Below, piece by piece: positions 49,511 to 61,062 of a stretch of 64,000 nt of DNA. Location of the stretch: positions 8,642,718 through 8,706,717 of the forward strand of contig OZ017768.1 in assembly GCA_963969345.1 (NCBI GenBank), written 5' to 3'. Both the position numbers and the translations under genes were made by a program. Origin of the DNA: Turbatrix aceti. Taxonomy: Eukaryota; Nematoda; Chromadorea; Rhabditida; Panagrolaimidae. The notes under the pieces were generated by a model that saw only the letters and a program-made list of their open reading frames with translations, was not told where the DNA came from and made no database searches. Each line of letters begins with the position of its first letter. Position 1 is the first letter of the stretch.

Positions 49511-49833
49511 TTTGATTTTCCTAAACCAAAAAACGTCGTAAAAACAAACAACAAAAAAATGAAGGACGTGATCACAATGGTGGCGAAGAGAGAATTCCCA
49601 CGGAAAATATCCCAGAAATTATCCCGGGATTCTTATCTATCACGGGATAATTCCCCGTGAAAAAAATGCGCTTCCGACTAAAATAACGCGGTTATTTTAC
49701 ACACGCAGGAATTCATCCCAGGAGATAATTTCCCTATTTCTATAATAATTTCCATGCAAACAAAAAAAATGAAGGACACTGAAGCGTCCGATAATCCAAG
49801 TGGATTGACCCCTGTTTTGGACTACCGGGTCGC

Positions 49834-49840
49834 TTATATA
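49834..49840 (-). promoter_or_regulatory. TATA box of family gene 3
   Basis: Mirror copy of the TATATAA at 2933-2939. Confidence 0.45.
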
Positions 49841-50713
49841 CAGAGACACAAAGTGGGCGGAGGGAACGAAGGCGAGTAAGGGGGTCTGGCGAGCTTGATC
49901 TTATCTCGGCCGTCTGGTGCCCAGGATGCGATCTTACACGATCCTAGGTCAACAGATAAGCAGACGTTTTACTGCTATCTGACGGCGGTGCTTCTGATGT
50001 TTTACGGCACAGTCGTCTAAGACCAGAGACCAAGTCCAATGGTCAATGATCACCCAAAAGCTCGCTTGCTCGGCAATTTACCGTATGCTCGAAAAGGATT
50101 TCAAAAATGATAAAATTAAGTGAGAATGCAAGACACTGCAGACACAAATAAGGCACGACTGAAACACTTTTTTTAGATCAACACAATGCTTTTGTGTTTG
50201 TGCGCAAACTGCGGCTCATTATGAACGCGGTCGCCAGGAAAGCGGCCCCAAACAAAAGAGTGTCATCCAGGTGCACCGACTGGGGATGTACTGACTGGAC
50301 TTGGTGTTTCTGTTTTGACTAAAGATAGCGACGCAAGTCTATTTTGAACAATTCGCAACGTTGCAAAAAAAGGGCGGGTAAATGCTTGCGCTTGGCTTCC
50401 TAATTGTCGTTTTACTAATTGCCGTTGTCAAAATGCTCTCCCAATTTGGCGATGAATAGAAAATAGAGCCTAAGATGCATGTTCGCACGTTGCGTTACCG
50501 ATGTTTGAACATACCTCAGCGCATCGGTATGTTTACCGATGATGTTGCTTGGCATTTTTGTATGAGGTACAGTAAGATTTACTCTAAAAACAATTACCGC
50601 CATTGTTTTATTTGCGCATAACACCTTTTGCCGTAAAAATTTATAACAAAGAGAAACCAAACAAACGGGTTAGCTTTGAATACAAAAAAAAGATGAACAG
50701 GTAATAATTTGAG

Positions 50714-51042
50714 TCAGAGGTAACTCATTGCTTCGGAGTCTGTGGAGTCATCGTCGACGGTCAGGCCAACTGAGAAGTGAAGATTGCGAACATCGCGGTG
50801 GTCGGGATAAACCGAAAAGTGGCCAATCAGGATATCGTGGCGCAAGATGTTTATCGGATTTTCAAGGTAAAATAAAAACTGAGCCCAGTGAGTCTGCTCA
50901 CTCATCGGCGACGTCGATATCGATATCGGAACTCGGCCTTTTGTAAAATCTACGGCAAAGTGGCACATGAGAGCGTCGATGCGGTCGGCGCGCTGTCCAA
51001 CGAGTACAAAGTACTAGGTCGTAAAAGCGAGATCCTCAAAAA
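50714..51042 (-). pseudogene. PRMT1-type C-terminal fragment, copy 2
   Basis: Read on the minus strand it matches copy 1 (1740-2069) and the third exon of PRMT1, ending with the same DDDSTDSEAMSYL stretch. A short insertion after FTT creates an in-frame TAG, so this copy is broken even as a fragment. Upstream it is preceded by the tRNA-Asp at 51207-51278, the same order as in the other two units. Confidence 0.82.
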
Positions 51043-51206
51043 ACTGAGATATTGAGATTTTATTATAAACAAAATGTCGTAGACAGCATTTTCGCATTTT
51101 CTACATTCAAAATTCATGTTGATACGCCTGAAACAGAAAAAAATAACCAAAGTATAAAACTAGTTCCAAAAACGACAACTTTCTGGATAGAAGGCAAAAA
51201 TGTAAC

Positions 51207-51278
51207 CTCTCCGGCCGGGAATCGAACCCGGGTCTCGCACGTGACAGGCGCGGATACTTACCACTATACTACCGAAGA
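51207..51278 (-). tRNA. tRNA-Asp (GTC)
   Basis: A complete 72-nt tRNA, identical in sequence to the ones at 1478 and 61448. The anticodon GTC is read from 51245-51243. All stems pair. It is followed on its strand by a PRMT1 fragment and preceded (1.25 kb) by family gene 4. Confidence 0.95.
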
Positions 51279-52528
51279 TGCTTTTTGGACCCTGTAGAAA
51301 AATTTCGCAGCTGACAAAATTGCACCACAAACTGAGAATTTTTAGTTTTGAAATTAATAAATTTAATTCAATTTATGTTTATTTTGGTTTTTTTTCAATA
51401 AAACCGAACCCCTGATCCTTCAAAAATTAAACTGCGGATACTCGTTCACAGCATTAGCGTAGCGTCTTCCAAACCTCTTGAAAACTCTATGAATGTCTAT
51501 TTTTTACATTTCTACCGAACCAAATTTTTCTGTTGATATTTTCATTGTCCATTTTTTTGACAAATAAAAGAATTCGTGGTCAAAGTTAATTGCATACTCC
51601 GGTTGCGATTCCGAATCCAAGCAAGATTTTGTATCTCTTATTGAGATGCATCAGTGCACCGATGACTTTTATCTTTTGGTTATTTCACCAGCAGTTTTAT
51701 TTCCTGCTGTGCTTTCCCAAGTCTCTGTTTGAACCCAGCGGTTTATGTTTAGGTATAGCATTACACTGTCCCCATACTTCTTCGAGCTCGGCTCGGATGG
51801 ACAAGCCATTACATCTTCCAAAGTCTGCGATCGGACCACGGTGCGTTACACTGCGGTTGTCAGGCTTATAAAGGTTAGCGTGTTTTCAAATTCGGGTTCT
51901 GCAGGCGTCCGGTATACAATGGCAGACAGCCAGAGAAAACGTATAAAATTGTACGCAAATATTGGAAAAATGGCGCCAAAAATATAACGCAAGCAAGGGA
52001 AGTAAAATCCGTTTCTTTTTTGGTCATTTCCTAGCAGTTCATTGAAATGTGAGTCAGTCGTTTGACTAGTAGCGCTGCGCGAGTGCAATTGGCATAGCGT
52101 ACGCCAGCATCGATCAACTCCAGCGCGCACTGGCACCGCATATTCATTCTTCCGAGTTCGGCACAGCAGGTTTTATGTAAATACAACCGTCCAGCCTATC
52201 CTGTTCAAGCGTTTGATAAAATTGCAGTAGTTATTTTTTTTACATTTTTCACTTCGCACAATATACCAACAATTGAAAACCAAATTTATTATTCAATCAC
52301 GCAAAAGTAAGATCGCGGCAACCGGGAACAAAGACAAGCTAGGGGTTGCACAATCGAATCAAGCTACCGTAGCAAAATGGATAATGTAAGGCAAGTTGTT
52401 TTCTATGCGATGTTGATCACACTTACTCGTGCTTAATTACTCTTCACAAAAAATTAGAGAGATAGGGAAGAGTAAGGGATACAACAAAAACAAGATTATT
52501 AAGTAATTATGTAAGAACAGAACTGGTA
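51279..52528. other. Intergenic, no gene recognised
   Basis: Lies between family gene 4 and the tRNA-Asp. The matching gap is only 194 bp in unit 1 and 386 bp in unit 3, so about 0.9 kb has been inserted here. No terminal repeats or coding region are evident. Confidence 0.45.
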
Positions 52529-53759
52529 TTAATATTTAAGATCCAACTGATAGAAAAACTCCGCGTTTTCTTGCAACTTTGGTTGATGATTTGTAATTGT
52601 TGGCAGCTTGTTATTAGTCGTAAATTTAAAGTCATTTGAGGTGAAAAAGTTCTGATGTAAATTATTGCGATCGCAAAAGTTGGAATTCACCACGTAAAAT
52701 ACAGTTGCTTTGATATTCGGCGGCATATTGCGTAAAGCCACTACAGTACTGTCGAAGTCCTGTTTCAGATGTTCAAAACGCTGAAAGGTTTGTTGCAGCG
52801 TCAAATGCTGTTCCTTGAAATCCCGCTGAAGAGCAATACTGATGTTTTCAACATTTGGATAATCAGTTTTCAAGCGGTTTATCAGGTTCCTGATATAAAC
52901 GGTTTCAGAAGTTTCGACTTCGCTCAGAAGCACGGTATCCGAAACGAAACCCGTAGCGTAGAACGTAAAATAAAAACGCGTCATGTGTTGAAGTTTGGCA
53001 TCGTATAAACTCAAAACTCGAATGTATTCATGTAGCGAAAATTGGCCGCAATTAAACTCCAGTGTAACTGATGAATCCGAATTTAGGTTTTTCTGAAAAA
53101 AAATAAATAAAATTGTTGTGAAAAAAACACTTACAGCAAATTGTTTAAATTTATTTTGATTGTAAAAATCATTGACAAAATAAATTGTTTTACATCGGGG
53201 GAGAAATGATTGAATACGAGCGATATGTAAACAATTAATTTTGAGTATTCGGGTTATTGATATTAAATTCTTAATTTCTTCATATGCAAAAAATGCATAT
53301 TCCAGGTGATACAAGCTCAGTTTTTCGAGATCTAAAAAATGTATTTTATTCTGGAGTTTTTAAAAAAGTATAAAACATACTTCCAAACAAAAACACTTTT
53401 TTCAAAAAGCTTAATTCCGCGTTATCTGGTTTTGACGAAATGCAAAGTTTTCGGACAAAAGGTGCCATCCAGTGACCTTGGTTCCCAATGCGATATATGC
53501 CAACGTTTTTACCCTTTTCAGCCTGAATTCGTAGGTTAACAAACAAAACAAACTGAAGTAAGAAAAAACTGACGTAAAATAGTGAATAGTCTTTACCGTA
53601 TTCGAGAGTAATATTCTGCATAACGTCGTCAAATGTGTTTGACAGTTGACGACAAGACAAAACCAGGATTTTCATGTCGTCGTTGGCACATTTCTTCTGT
53701 TTTTCGATAGCACTCCAGATCAAATCCTCGCAATTGTACGTTGTAGACAACGGACACAT
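52529..53759 (-). CDS. Family gene 4: unrecognised four-exon family
   Basis: Exons 53759-53574, 53522-53381, 53331-53135 and 53092-52529 encode 362 aa with the family's 0, 1, 0 intron phases. A TTTCAG acceptor ends 10 bases before the ATG. Motifs: HWMAPFVRKLCI, RCKTIYF, DSSVTLEF, LQHMTRFYFTF, LRNMPPNIKATVFYV, NHQPKLQENAEFFYQL. In the right unit it takes the place that family gene 1 has in the left unit and is closest to gene 1 in the shared NVGIYRI block. An inserted block RDLINRLKTDYPNVENISIAL matches the other members. Confidence 0.75.
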
Positions 53760-54414
53760 ATTGAAATGACTGAAACCGAAAAAAATATTATAACTAGTAT
53801 AGATTATGTGAAGTAACAAATGTCAAGCTTTTGTACGTAAATGTCAGAAAAGCAAAAGTATTTATGAAGTTGCGTTGCAACGGAAAGCGCGAAGGCTTTT
53901 TCGATCCAAGCACGCAATCGTTTTGGCTATATGTGCGCAAGCACTGGCGTTTCCTTGACTCCCAAAGGTTTATGGCCGATTGCGGCAGGTGCCATTTGCT
54001 GCATCGCGTCGGATACCCCCTAATTAGCCCCAACTTGTCGCGTGTTTTTTTTGATTATCGATTAATCAAATTTAAAAAAAAATATTTTCAAAAAAAACTA
54101 TGTAAAACGGGGGTTAAAATTTATGATTTTTCACCAGGGAGACCGCGGACGGGGGGACAGAAAATTTTCGGATTTTTGGCATGCAAGAGCACCATCCTTC
54201 TAATGGTCCAGATCAAATCCTCGCAATTATGCGCAAGAGACAGACAGAAATAAGTATAAGCGAAATTGATAAAAGTGCAAAAACACGGAGCACTTTTTGT
54301 ACCCCTGAGGATTGTAAATTAACACCGCGCGAAACAAACGAAAGGCAGACAAAGTGTATTTTTAGTTTTTACCCTGACATTTCGTGCGAAAACAGACTTT
54401 CCGCGCCGGCTGGT

Positions 54415-54449
54415 AGTTAGCACCGTGACTACTAGTCACGGTGCTAACT
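54415..54449. repeat. Perfect 16-bp hairpin with 3-nt loop
   Basis: Left arm 54415-54430 and right arm 54434-54449 (AGTTAGCACCGTGACT and its exact complement) enclose ACT. A NotI-like GCGGCCGC follows within 10 bases. It has no A/T tail of a terminator. It could be the centre of a decayed foldback element. Confidence 0.75.
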
Positions 54450-54656
54450 GACTAGCGGCCGCGATCGTAGACTGAAAATATCCTGCTTCTTCCCTTTGCC
54501 GCGACAGTAGCTCGATCGATTATGCAACGCCCCTAGATTTTTTATGAATGATCACAATTTGTTTTTTTTTTCACTGTCTCTAGACTTCTCCCCTTTATTT
54601 GTCTGCTTGAATAATAAATTAGGTTTCTGATTTTTTGTATTTTTGTTTGTTGGTAT

Positions 54657-54810
54657 CAGAACCTAAAACAGGCCGGGCTGGCCCGACCGAAGTGCAGCGG
54701 CCCGTCAGGCCCGTATTTTTTGTCTGTCAAAAAAACTGTGTTTTCGGGCGCTTCATTGAAAAAAAATGAAAATGAGCGGGCCAATGCGGGTCGGCCCGTT
54801 TTAGACCCTG
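54657..54810. mobile_element. Small hAT-type MITE, GGCC-rich ends
   Basis: A 154-bp element with inverted ends CAGAACCTAAAACAGGCCG and (complement) CAGGGTCTAAAACGGGCCG. It is flanked by GTTGGTAT (54649-54656) and GTTGGTAC (54811-54818), an 8-bp duplication with one change. Confidence 0.78.
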
Positions 54811-54922
54811 GTTGGTACTTTAATTTTGATAGGAGAACCGCTAATTATACGTGCGCGCAAACTGCATAAAATAAAAAAAAAACTCCCTTGCAAGGGTCAT
54901 TGTGAGCACGGTTGCTAATAGC

Positions 54923-54942
54923 AAAGCGGCCGCGGCCGCTTT
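54923..54942. repeat. 20-bp perfect GC palindrome
   Basis: AAAGCGGCC followed immediately by its self-complementary continuation; the two halves are exact complements with no loop. It stands out in AT-rich surroundings. Confidence 0.65.
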
Positions 54943-55481
54943 TTTTCCGTTTTGTTCACGATGCTGTTTTTTTCTCCCTAAATTGCATGGTTGTTCCTTC
55001 ACCTGACCACAGAAATTCTCAATGTGTTTGTGGCTCACCAAATCGCTCTGACTCAATGCTCACTGTCGCCTTGCTAACAGGGGGCGAGCCAAAAAATTGA
55101 AGAGCGCGAGGCAAGCAAATGCAAAAAAAATTTTAAAAGTTGTATTTAGCTTCAAACAAATGGCGCTTCTTTTGGTTACAAATTTAGTGTTATCCCAAAA
55201 GCGATAATATGGGATTCCCAGGCGATTTTTTAAAATTAAATAGATACATGTTAACTAAATTAGAGATACGTACTGTCTTGAAATTCACATTTTTAGTGTA
55301 AAAAAACGAAGGCTCGAAAAATTGAAAAGCTCGAACAGAGCAAGCGCAAAATCGTTTTACCCCAAAAATGCTTCGTTCGTGGTTTGTTTTGCGTTTTTCG
55401 TGTCCGATATACCCTAAAGTTAGGTTTTTTACAGGCCCATTTTTACACCTTATTTTTTTTGTCTCAGTCAGGTGAATCAAA

Positions 55482-56939
55482 ATGCCACAACTCTCTTCTA
55501 CTTATCGAAGAGCTTTGATCGAGCGTGTTATGAAACTAGAATCCGATGATGTCGGTGAGATTCTCAAAAAATTGGTTTTGTCATCGCCCGAAATGTCCCA
55601 CGCATTTGCCATTATGATGGAAAACATTGTGATCGAATACAGTGTATTAGGCATCAATGTTCAAGTAATATTTATGTATATTTTTTTGTAAGCCGACAAA
55701 CTTTTGTGTTTAGGGGGAGAAGGGCGAAGAAGTGAGTTACATCCACAGTCAAAGCGCATGGTTGGTTCCATTCACTAGGAACTTGAAGATTTTCGATTAT
55801 CGTGATGACGCTGCCGTCAGCTTCCTTGACACTGTTTTGCGTACCAACAGTAAGTTTCTAATGGTATGCAAAAACTTTTAAAACTAACTGTATTTTAGAT
55901 CTTGTAAAACTGGATGTTTCTTACTTAATAGAAGAACTCTATTCACAGCAAAAGATCCAAAACTTGATGTCGATTACACGTAGACTGCAAATTTGTGCTT
56001 CCTCCCTACACAAAATCCCAAACTTTCTTCCTCGCTGCGAAACTGTTTTTTTCTACAGCGAGGATGATTTTGAATTTAAGCCATTTATGGTATGTTTTTT
56101 TATGAAATGCAAACCCTAAATTAATTTTTTTTCAGCAAGTTTGGAATTCCGATTCGTCGATTGCACTGGAAATGCAAGAACTTGATTTACATTCACCAGT
56201 GCGAGGTTTTCTAAAGGTATTGACGGCGTCTAGGGCTCTCCTTCAACACGTACGTCGCTTCTACTTTACATGGCAAAGTGATCACGATATCAAAAACATT
56301 GAAAAACTTATCACGTTCTTGAAAGAATACTACCCAAATATCGAAGAACTCATTATTGGCATTGAGTTGGAGCTCGTTCGTCCGAATTTTTCTGGAGCCG
56401 AAGTTTTTTGGAAGAAGCGAAAAGATGATTTCGATCGGATGGCAGCGGCTCTCCGTCAAATTCCACCGCAAATGAAAGCAAATGTGTTTTTCGTAACGGA
56501 TTCAGAGTGTCCTAATGACATAATTATTGCACGTCATTTTTTGCCTGAAGATTTTATTGTCACGTCAAATAATGGGATACTACAAATTGACAATCGTCAG
56601 AAAAAGCTGACGGAAAACGTGGAATACTCGTATTTCCATCACGCTGAACGGTCGGGTTCTGTCGACGATGACGACGAAATGGACGACGACGATGATAGCA
56701 CAGACGACGACGATGATGATGACACAGACGACGACGACGACGACGACGATGACACGGATGACGATAGCGATGAAAACATGGACGCCGATGATGATGACTC
56801 TGACGACGTCGATGATGATGACATGGACGACGACGACGATGATGACGACGATGACATGAATGCCGGCAACAGCAAAATTTTTGTCTACTGCGATAATAAT
56901 TGTATTATAATGGATACTACAATGGAAGATGATGACTAA
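55482..56939 (+). CDS. Family gene 5: unrecognised family with Asp-rich tail
   Basis: Exons 55482-55664, 55714-55849, 55899-56089 and 56136-56939 encode 437 aa, phases 0, 1, 0. A TCTCAG acceptor lies 16 bases before the ATG. The core matches its paralogues (SSPEMSHAF, AWLVPFTRNLKI, RCETVFF, DSSIALEM, LQHVRRFYFTW, LRQIPPQMKANVFFV, NRQKKLTENVEYSY). Instead of stopping there, the frame runs on for about 90 residues made almost only of Asp with some Met, Thr and Ser, encoded by GAC/GAT repeats (about 56660-56860). The tail probably arose by triplet expansion through the old stop. Such acidic tails can bind basic proteins, but that is inference. Confidence 0.75.
56660..56860 (+). repeat. GAC/GAT trinucleotide-rich tract
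   Basis: Imperfect GAY repeats inside exon 4 of family gene 5, coding for poly-Asp. Confidence 0.85.
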
Positions 56940-56999
56940 AAATGTTATATAAGTTGAGTACCTAAAAGCGTTATTTGTTTTCACCTTTTTGGGCGGAAC

Positions 57000-57448
57000 T
57001 TCCAAAAGCAGAAAGCTTTCAACAAGTTGTTTCAAAATGAAAAACACAGCCACAGGCGACCCACCAAACCACCATAAACCCCATTCGATTCATAATCATG
57101 GAACAATTTATTTTTATTTTTTATTTGTTTTATTTATTTTACCATTTCTCAGTGGTTTGTTATCATTGTTTATTTTTCTAACTATGCATAATTAAAAAAA
57201 TAAAACAGCCAATATTGGCATAAACTTGTTTTTCACAAGAAAATCAGCGTTATGACGTTTTTTAACCTGAGCGTCTCTCACGTTGATGATTAGCCGTTTC
57301 CATAATGGACGAGTTTTTCTAAATTCGTTTCATTGCTGGACCAAGATCGTGCTGTTCGTTCGGCATTTTTTGTCACTGGTCAACACCCGCATTCACTTTA
57401 TGATTGATTACCAATCAAAAAAACAATGACATGAGTAAAAACAAGAAG
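57000..57448. other. Convergent intergenic region
   Basis: Between the 3' ends of family genes 5 and 6. AT-rich, no gene; poly(A)-like AATAAA or TTTATT strings occur near 57115-57205. Confidence 0.4.
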
Positions 57449-58681
57449 TTAAGAAAAGAAACCCTTTTGCTTCTGAAGATTTCTCCCGTTAAAATTGAGT
57501 TGATACACAAGTTCCACATTTTTCTTCAGCTTCTGTTGACGATTAGTGATTGTCAGTGGTTGATCACTCGGTGCGAAAATAAAGTTGTCCTGTGGAAAAT
57601 GATGATCGCGCAAATCAGGTGTAGCACTGCGATCAAAATCGGAAGTCATCAGGCAAAATACGTTTGCTTTGATACGCGGTGGGACAACTGTCAAAGAAGT
57701 AACGACTTTGTTGAAGTCATTTTTCACTCGTTCATAGAAATTGGGGAGAGAATAATTTAGGGACCATTCAACAACTACACTAACATTCTCGATATTTGGA
57801 TAATTCGCTTTCAAGATATTGATGAGGTCCTCAATCGGGAAAAGATTGTCGTTAGCAACATGCCACGTGATATGGAAGCACCGGATATGTTGAAGTTTTG
57901 TATTGAATAGCGTCAAAAGATCATTGCATTCTGCCGGTCTGGTGGGACGACAGAAATATAACTCAAGAGCAACTGACGAATCCAATTTTTTTTTATTCTA
58001 AAAAACAGCAAATTTGATCATTTTTGTGAACGAGAAAAAACTTACCGTAAGTTGATTTAATTCACTCGAACCGTAAGTATTGGTAACAAAAATACTTTCA
58101 CACCGAGTCAGAAATGTTTCGATTTGGTGAAGCGACTTACATTAGCATGAATTCTGAGTCGCCCCTTAGTTATCGAAATCAAATTTTGAACAGCTTCTAC
58201 AGAACAGGAAAACGTATCCAGGCGACACAAGTTCAGTTCTTTGAGATCTAAAAATTGTCAGTATGAGGCAATTTTTGAAAATTTACAAAAACTGACTGTT
58301 CAAACGATGCACTTTTTCAAAAAACATAATCTCAGCTTTTGTCGGTGCATTCCAAATGCGAAGTTTTTGAACAAAAGGCGTCATCCAAAGACCTTGAATG
58401 CGGATACGACGTATGCCAACATTTTTACCATTTTTGACCTGAAGACAATCAAACGTAAACCATAGATGCAACGTGAATAAAACTAAAAAACTAACGTGAA
58501 AGAAAGAATATTGTTCGCCGAATTCGAACACAGTGTTTTCCAACATGATGTAAAATGCGTTAGACAGTTTCTTGCAAGATAAAACCAGATTTTTCAGGTT
58601 TTCGTTGGCAGAAGTTCCCTGCTTATCCATAACACCCATGATCAACTCCTCGCAACTGTACGCAGAAGACAAAGAACGCAT
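57449..58681 (-). pseudogene. Family gene 6: frameshifted member
   Basis: Exons are recognisable at 58681-58496, 58438-58297, 58247-58046 and 57997-57449, with the family splice sites and a TTTCAG acceptor before the ATG. Exon 3 is 202 nt, where all other members have 2 + 3n (191, 194, 197, 209). The frame is lost near 58125-58145: upstream it reads ..ITKGRLRIHAN, downstream another frame reads LHQIETFLTRCESIFV. The remaining exons are open and well conserved (WMTPFVQKLRI, DSSVALEL, LQHIRCFHITW, ENVELVYQL), so loss is recent. A sequencing error or an altered splice at the GTAAGT within the broken stretch are the alternatives. Confidence 0.72.
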
Positions 58682-58812
58682 CTTGAAATGACTGAAAAAT
58701 AGAAAATTAATTTTAATTAAAAATACATAAGTGCGAAATATTTATAATACTACGTTTTTAGAATATAAATATTTGTATACAAATAAATACAAAAAGCACG
58801 AGGAGTTTCACC

Positions 58813-59281
58813 CAAGGCTTTGCATTCCGGTTATATTTTTTGCCGCTTAAATGCCGTTTAAATGCAAATTTGCAAAATAACCGACATTATACGGTCGAAT
58901 ATTGCTGGCCGCTTATATCGCAAAAAATAACCGGGTAGGATATGAAGTTAGAATAAAGTCAAAGAAAATAACCGTCTCAGTTTTGGACAGGTTGCATAAA
59001 AATTTGAAAATAACCGGGTCATTTTTTTCATTTTCAGTCGAATGTCCCCCTTTTTGGTCCAAATTTGCACGCTTATTTTACGTTTTTTATGCGGTTCATG
59101 ATTTAGGGGGACGGTTAAAAAAGTCGAAAATAACCGCCGTATAACCCGGTTATTTTAAGTCGCGGAAAATAACCGGGCCGTATAACCCGGTTATTTTCGG
59201 GAAATGAAAATAGCCGAATAACCGACCCGGTTATTCGTCATTCCGTTCCGCTTCGTTATATAACCGGAATGCAAAGCCTTG
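58813..59281. mobile_element. hAT-type MITE with perfect 8-bp target duplication
   Basis: A 469-bp element with perfect inverted ends CAAGGCTTTGCATTCCGG. It is flanked on both sides by GTTTCACC (58805-58812 and 59282-59289). The inside repeats AAATAACCGG / CCGGTTATTTT many times in both orientations, so much of the element can fold on itself. It encodes no protein. Inserted in the divergent promoter region between family genes 6 and 7. Confidence 0.88.
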
Positions 59282-59815
59282 GTTTCACCGCAAAGGCACG
59301 GTGCACCGTTAAAGCAGATTGCCTTTTCCGATTTATTACGCGTGCAAACCTGCTCTCTGTGCAAGCAGCAGTGTTTTACCTGACCCCGAAAGTTATCGGA
59401 CAATCGCGCCATTGAAAAAAATTGTCGCGGATGTACGAGCAGCACAGTGCAGCGCACATTTGGTTGCATTGATCGGCATGGTAGCAACCGACACAACGAC
59501 TTATTCGCATATGTACAAGGCGTGATCTTGCTAGCTTTGTGTGCTTTATTACTCAATTATTTTGTTGCGTCATGTATCTCAGCATTTTGTGTCGTGGCAA
59601 TAGCTTTAATAAACTGACCTAGTCACGGGGGCTCCTTCGGGCCCCATGCTTATTGAATCGCCTGAAGTATTTATGTTCTGTTCAATTTAAAATGCCGATT
59701 CTTATTTATATAAATCGTACTGATTTGACCTAAATTTGTGTTTTTTCGTGTCCGTGTTGTAACTCAGTTTGTTGTACTTGTATTGTAATTTAAATATTTT
59801 TTTTGTTCCAGTTGA

Positions 59816-61062
59816 ATGAATATGCGTCACCTATCTCCAGCTTATCTACGGGATTTGATCAAGGTTGTTATGAAGCGGGATTTAGCTGATGCCCGTAAAA
59901 TTCTCAAAAACCTGGTTTTGTCATCGCCTAAAATAACCCACACGTTTGGCATTGTTATGCAGAACATTTTTGTCTTGTACTGTGAGACACATGTTTGTCT
60001 GATGGTAATCTTTATTTTTTAAATTATTTTTAATACTGAATTTATTTTAAGACTCAGAGGAGGGACGTCTTTGGAGTCTGTTTCTCTCACAGTGATTGCA
60101 ATTGGATACCGCCTTTTGTTAGGACACTCTCGATCGTCGCATGCTCCGCCCCTGATAACTTTGCAATCCGTTTTTTTGAAAAAGTTTTGAGTTTTCATAC
60201 TGGTAAGTATTACTAATTTTTAGCACTTGAATTGTTAAATTATGATTTTCAGACCTTAAAGAACTGGACTTGGAGTGGCTTAAAGCAGAGCACTATTCGT
60301 TGGAAGTGATTCAAAAACTTGTATCCATTACTCGGAGGTTGATCATTCGCATCGATAGGCGTGGACTGTTTCTCGACTTTATCCAACGCTGCGAAACAAT
60401 TTACTTTAAATCTGATGTTTCCGATCACGACGCTTTTCAGCCGTTCGTGGTATGTTTTTTCTGAGAGGTAAAATTTCTTGACGCATTTTTAGAATAAGTT
60501 GAATTTCGATTCGATTGCCCTGGAATTAGTAGCTTTTGATAGCGATATGCCGATCGATGAATACGTGGAACTATTGACCTCATACAAATCCCAGCTTCAA
60601 CATATTCGTCACTTTTACATTACATTTGATATGATGCGCGATTTTTTGGGCGTTGAGCATCTTTTCGAATGCCTAATAACACATTTTCCGATGATCGAAG
60701 ACGTCCGTGTTGGTGTTCATGAAGCGCGTGCTATTAAAAACGAGACTGCCCGAACTTTTTATGATGTTATAAAAAGCGACTTTGATTACCTTCTTGATAC
60801 TCTGCGTCAAATTCCGTCTCGTATTCAAGCCAACATATATTGTGTACTGCAATATTACAATAATCAGGTACTCAAAGACCCAGTTTCCAAGCTCGACCAT
60901 TTTTTTCCATCCGAACACTTTTTGATCATACCAGATAATAAGTCACGAACAGTTTTCTATGGTAAACCCTCAGTGACAGAAAACGTGGAACTTTTCTATC
61001 AGCTTCGTTTTTTATCGTCCAGCTTCACGCTTCCCGATGAAGGTGAAAATAATGATAATTAG
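59816..61062 (+). CDS. Family gene 7: unrecognised four-exon family
   Basis: Exons 59816-60004, 60052-60202, 60253-60449 and 60493-61062 encode 368 aa, phases 0, 1, 0. A second ATG at 59822 gives the exon-1 length of genes 1 and 5 (183 nt) and the MR-x-LSPAY start of gene 2, so it may be the true start. A TTCCAG acceptor sits 4 bases before the first ATG. Motifs: SSPKITHTF, NWIPPFVRTLSI (W-x-P-PF in place of WMAPF), RCETIYF, DSIALEL, LQHIRHFYITF, LRQIPSRIQANIYCV, TENVELFYQL. AATAAA at 61087-61092. The tRNA-Asp at 61448 and PRMT1 follow on the same strand; this looks like the most complete version of the repeating unit. Confidence 0.75.

Larger units (their letters stand above)
53760..55481. 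other. Intergenic between divergent family genes 4 and 5
   Basis: Contains the hairpin at 54415, the small transposon at 54657 and the GC palindrome at 54923. No gene is seen. Confidence 0.5.

Noticed and set aside
51590..51987. Overlapping open frames after family gene 4
   Set aside because: No motif, inconsistent frames and no splice sites; the region looks like inserted non-coding DNA.
56639..56875. Poly-Ser frame on the minus strand
   Set aside because: It is the antisense of the GAC/GAT repeat coding for the Asp tail of family gene 5.
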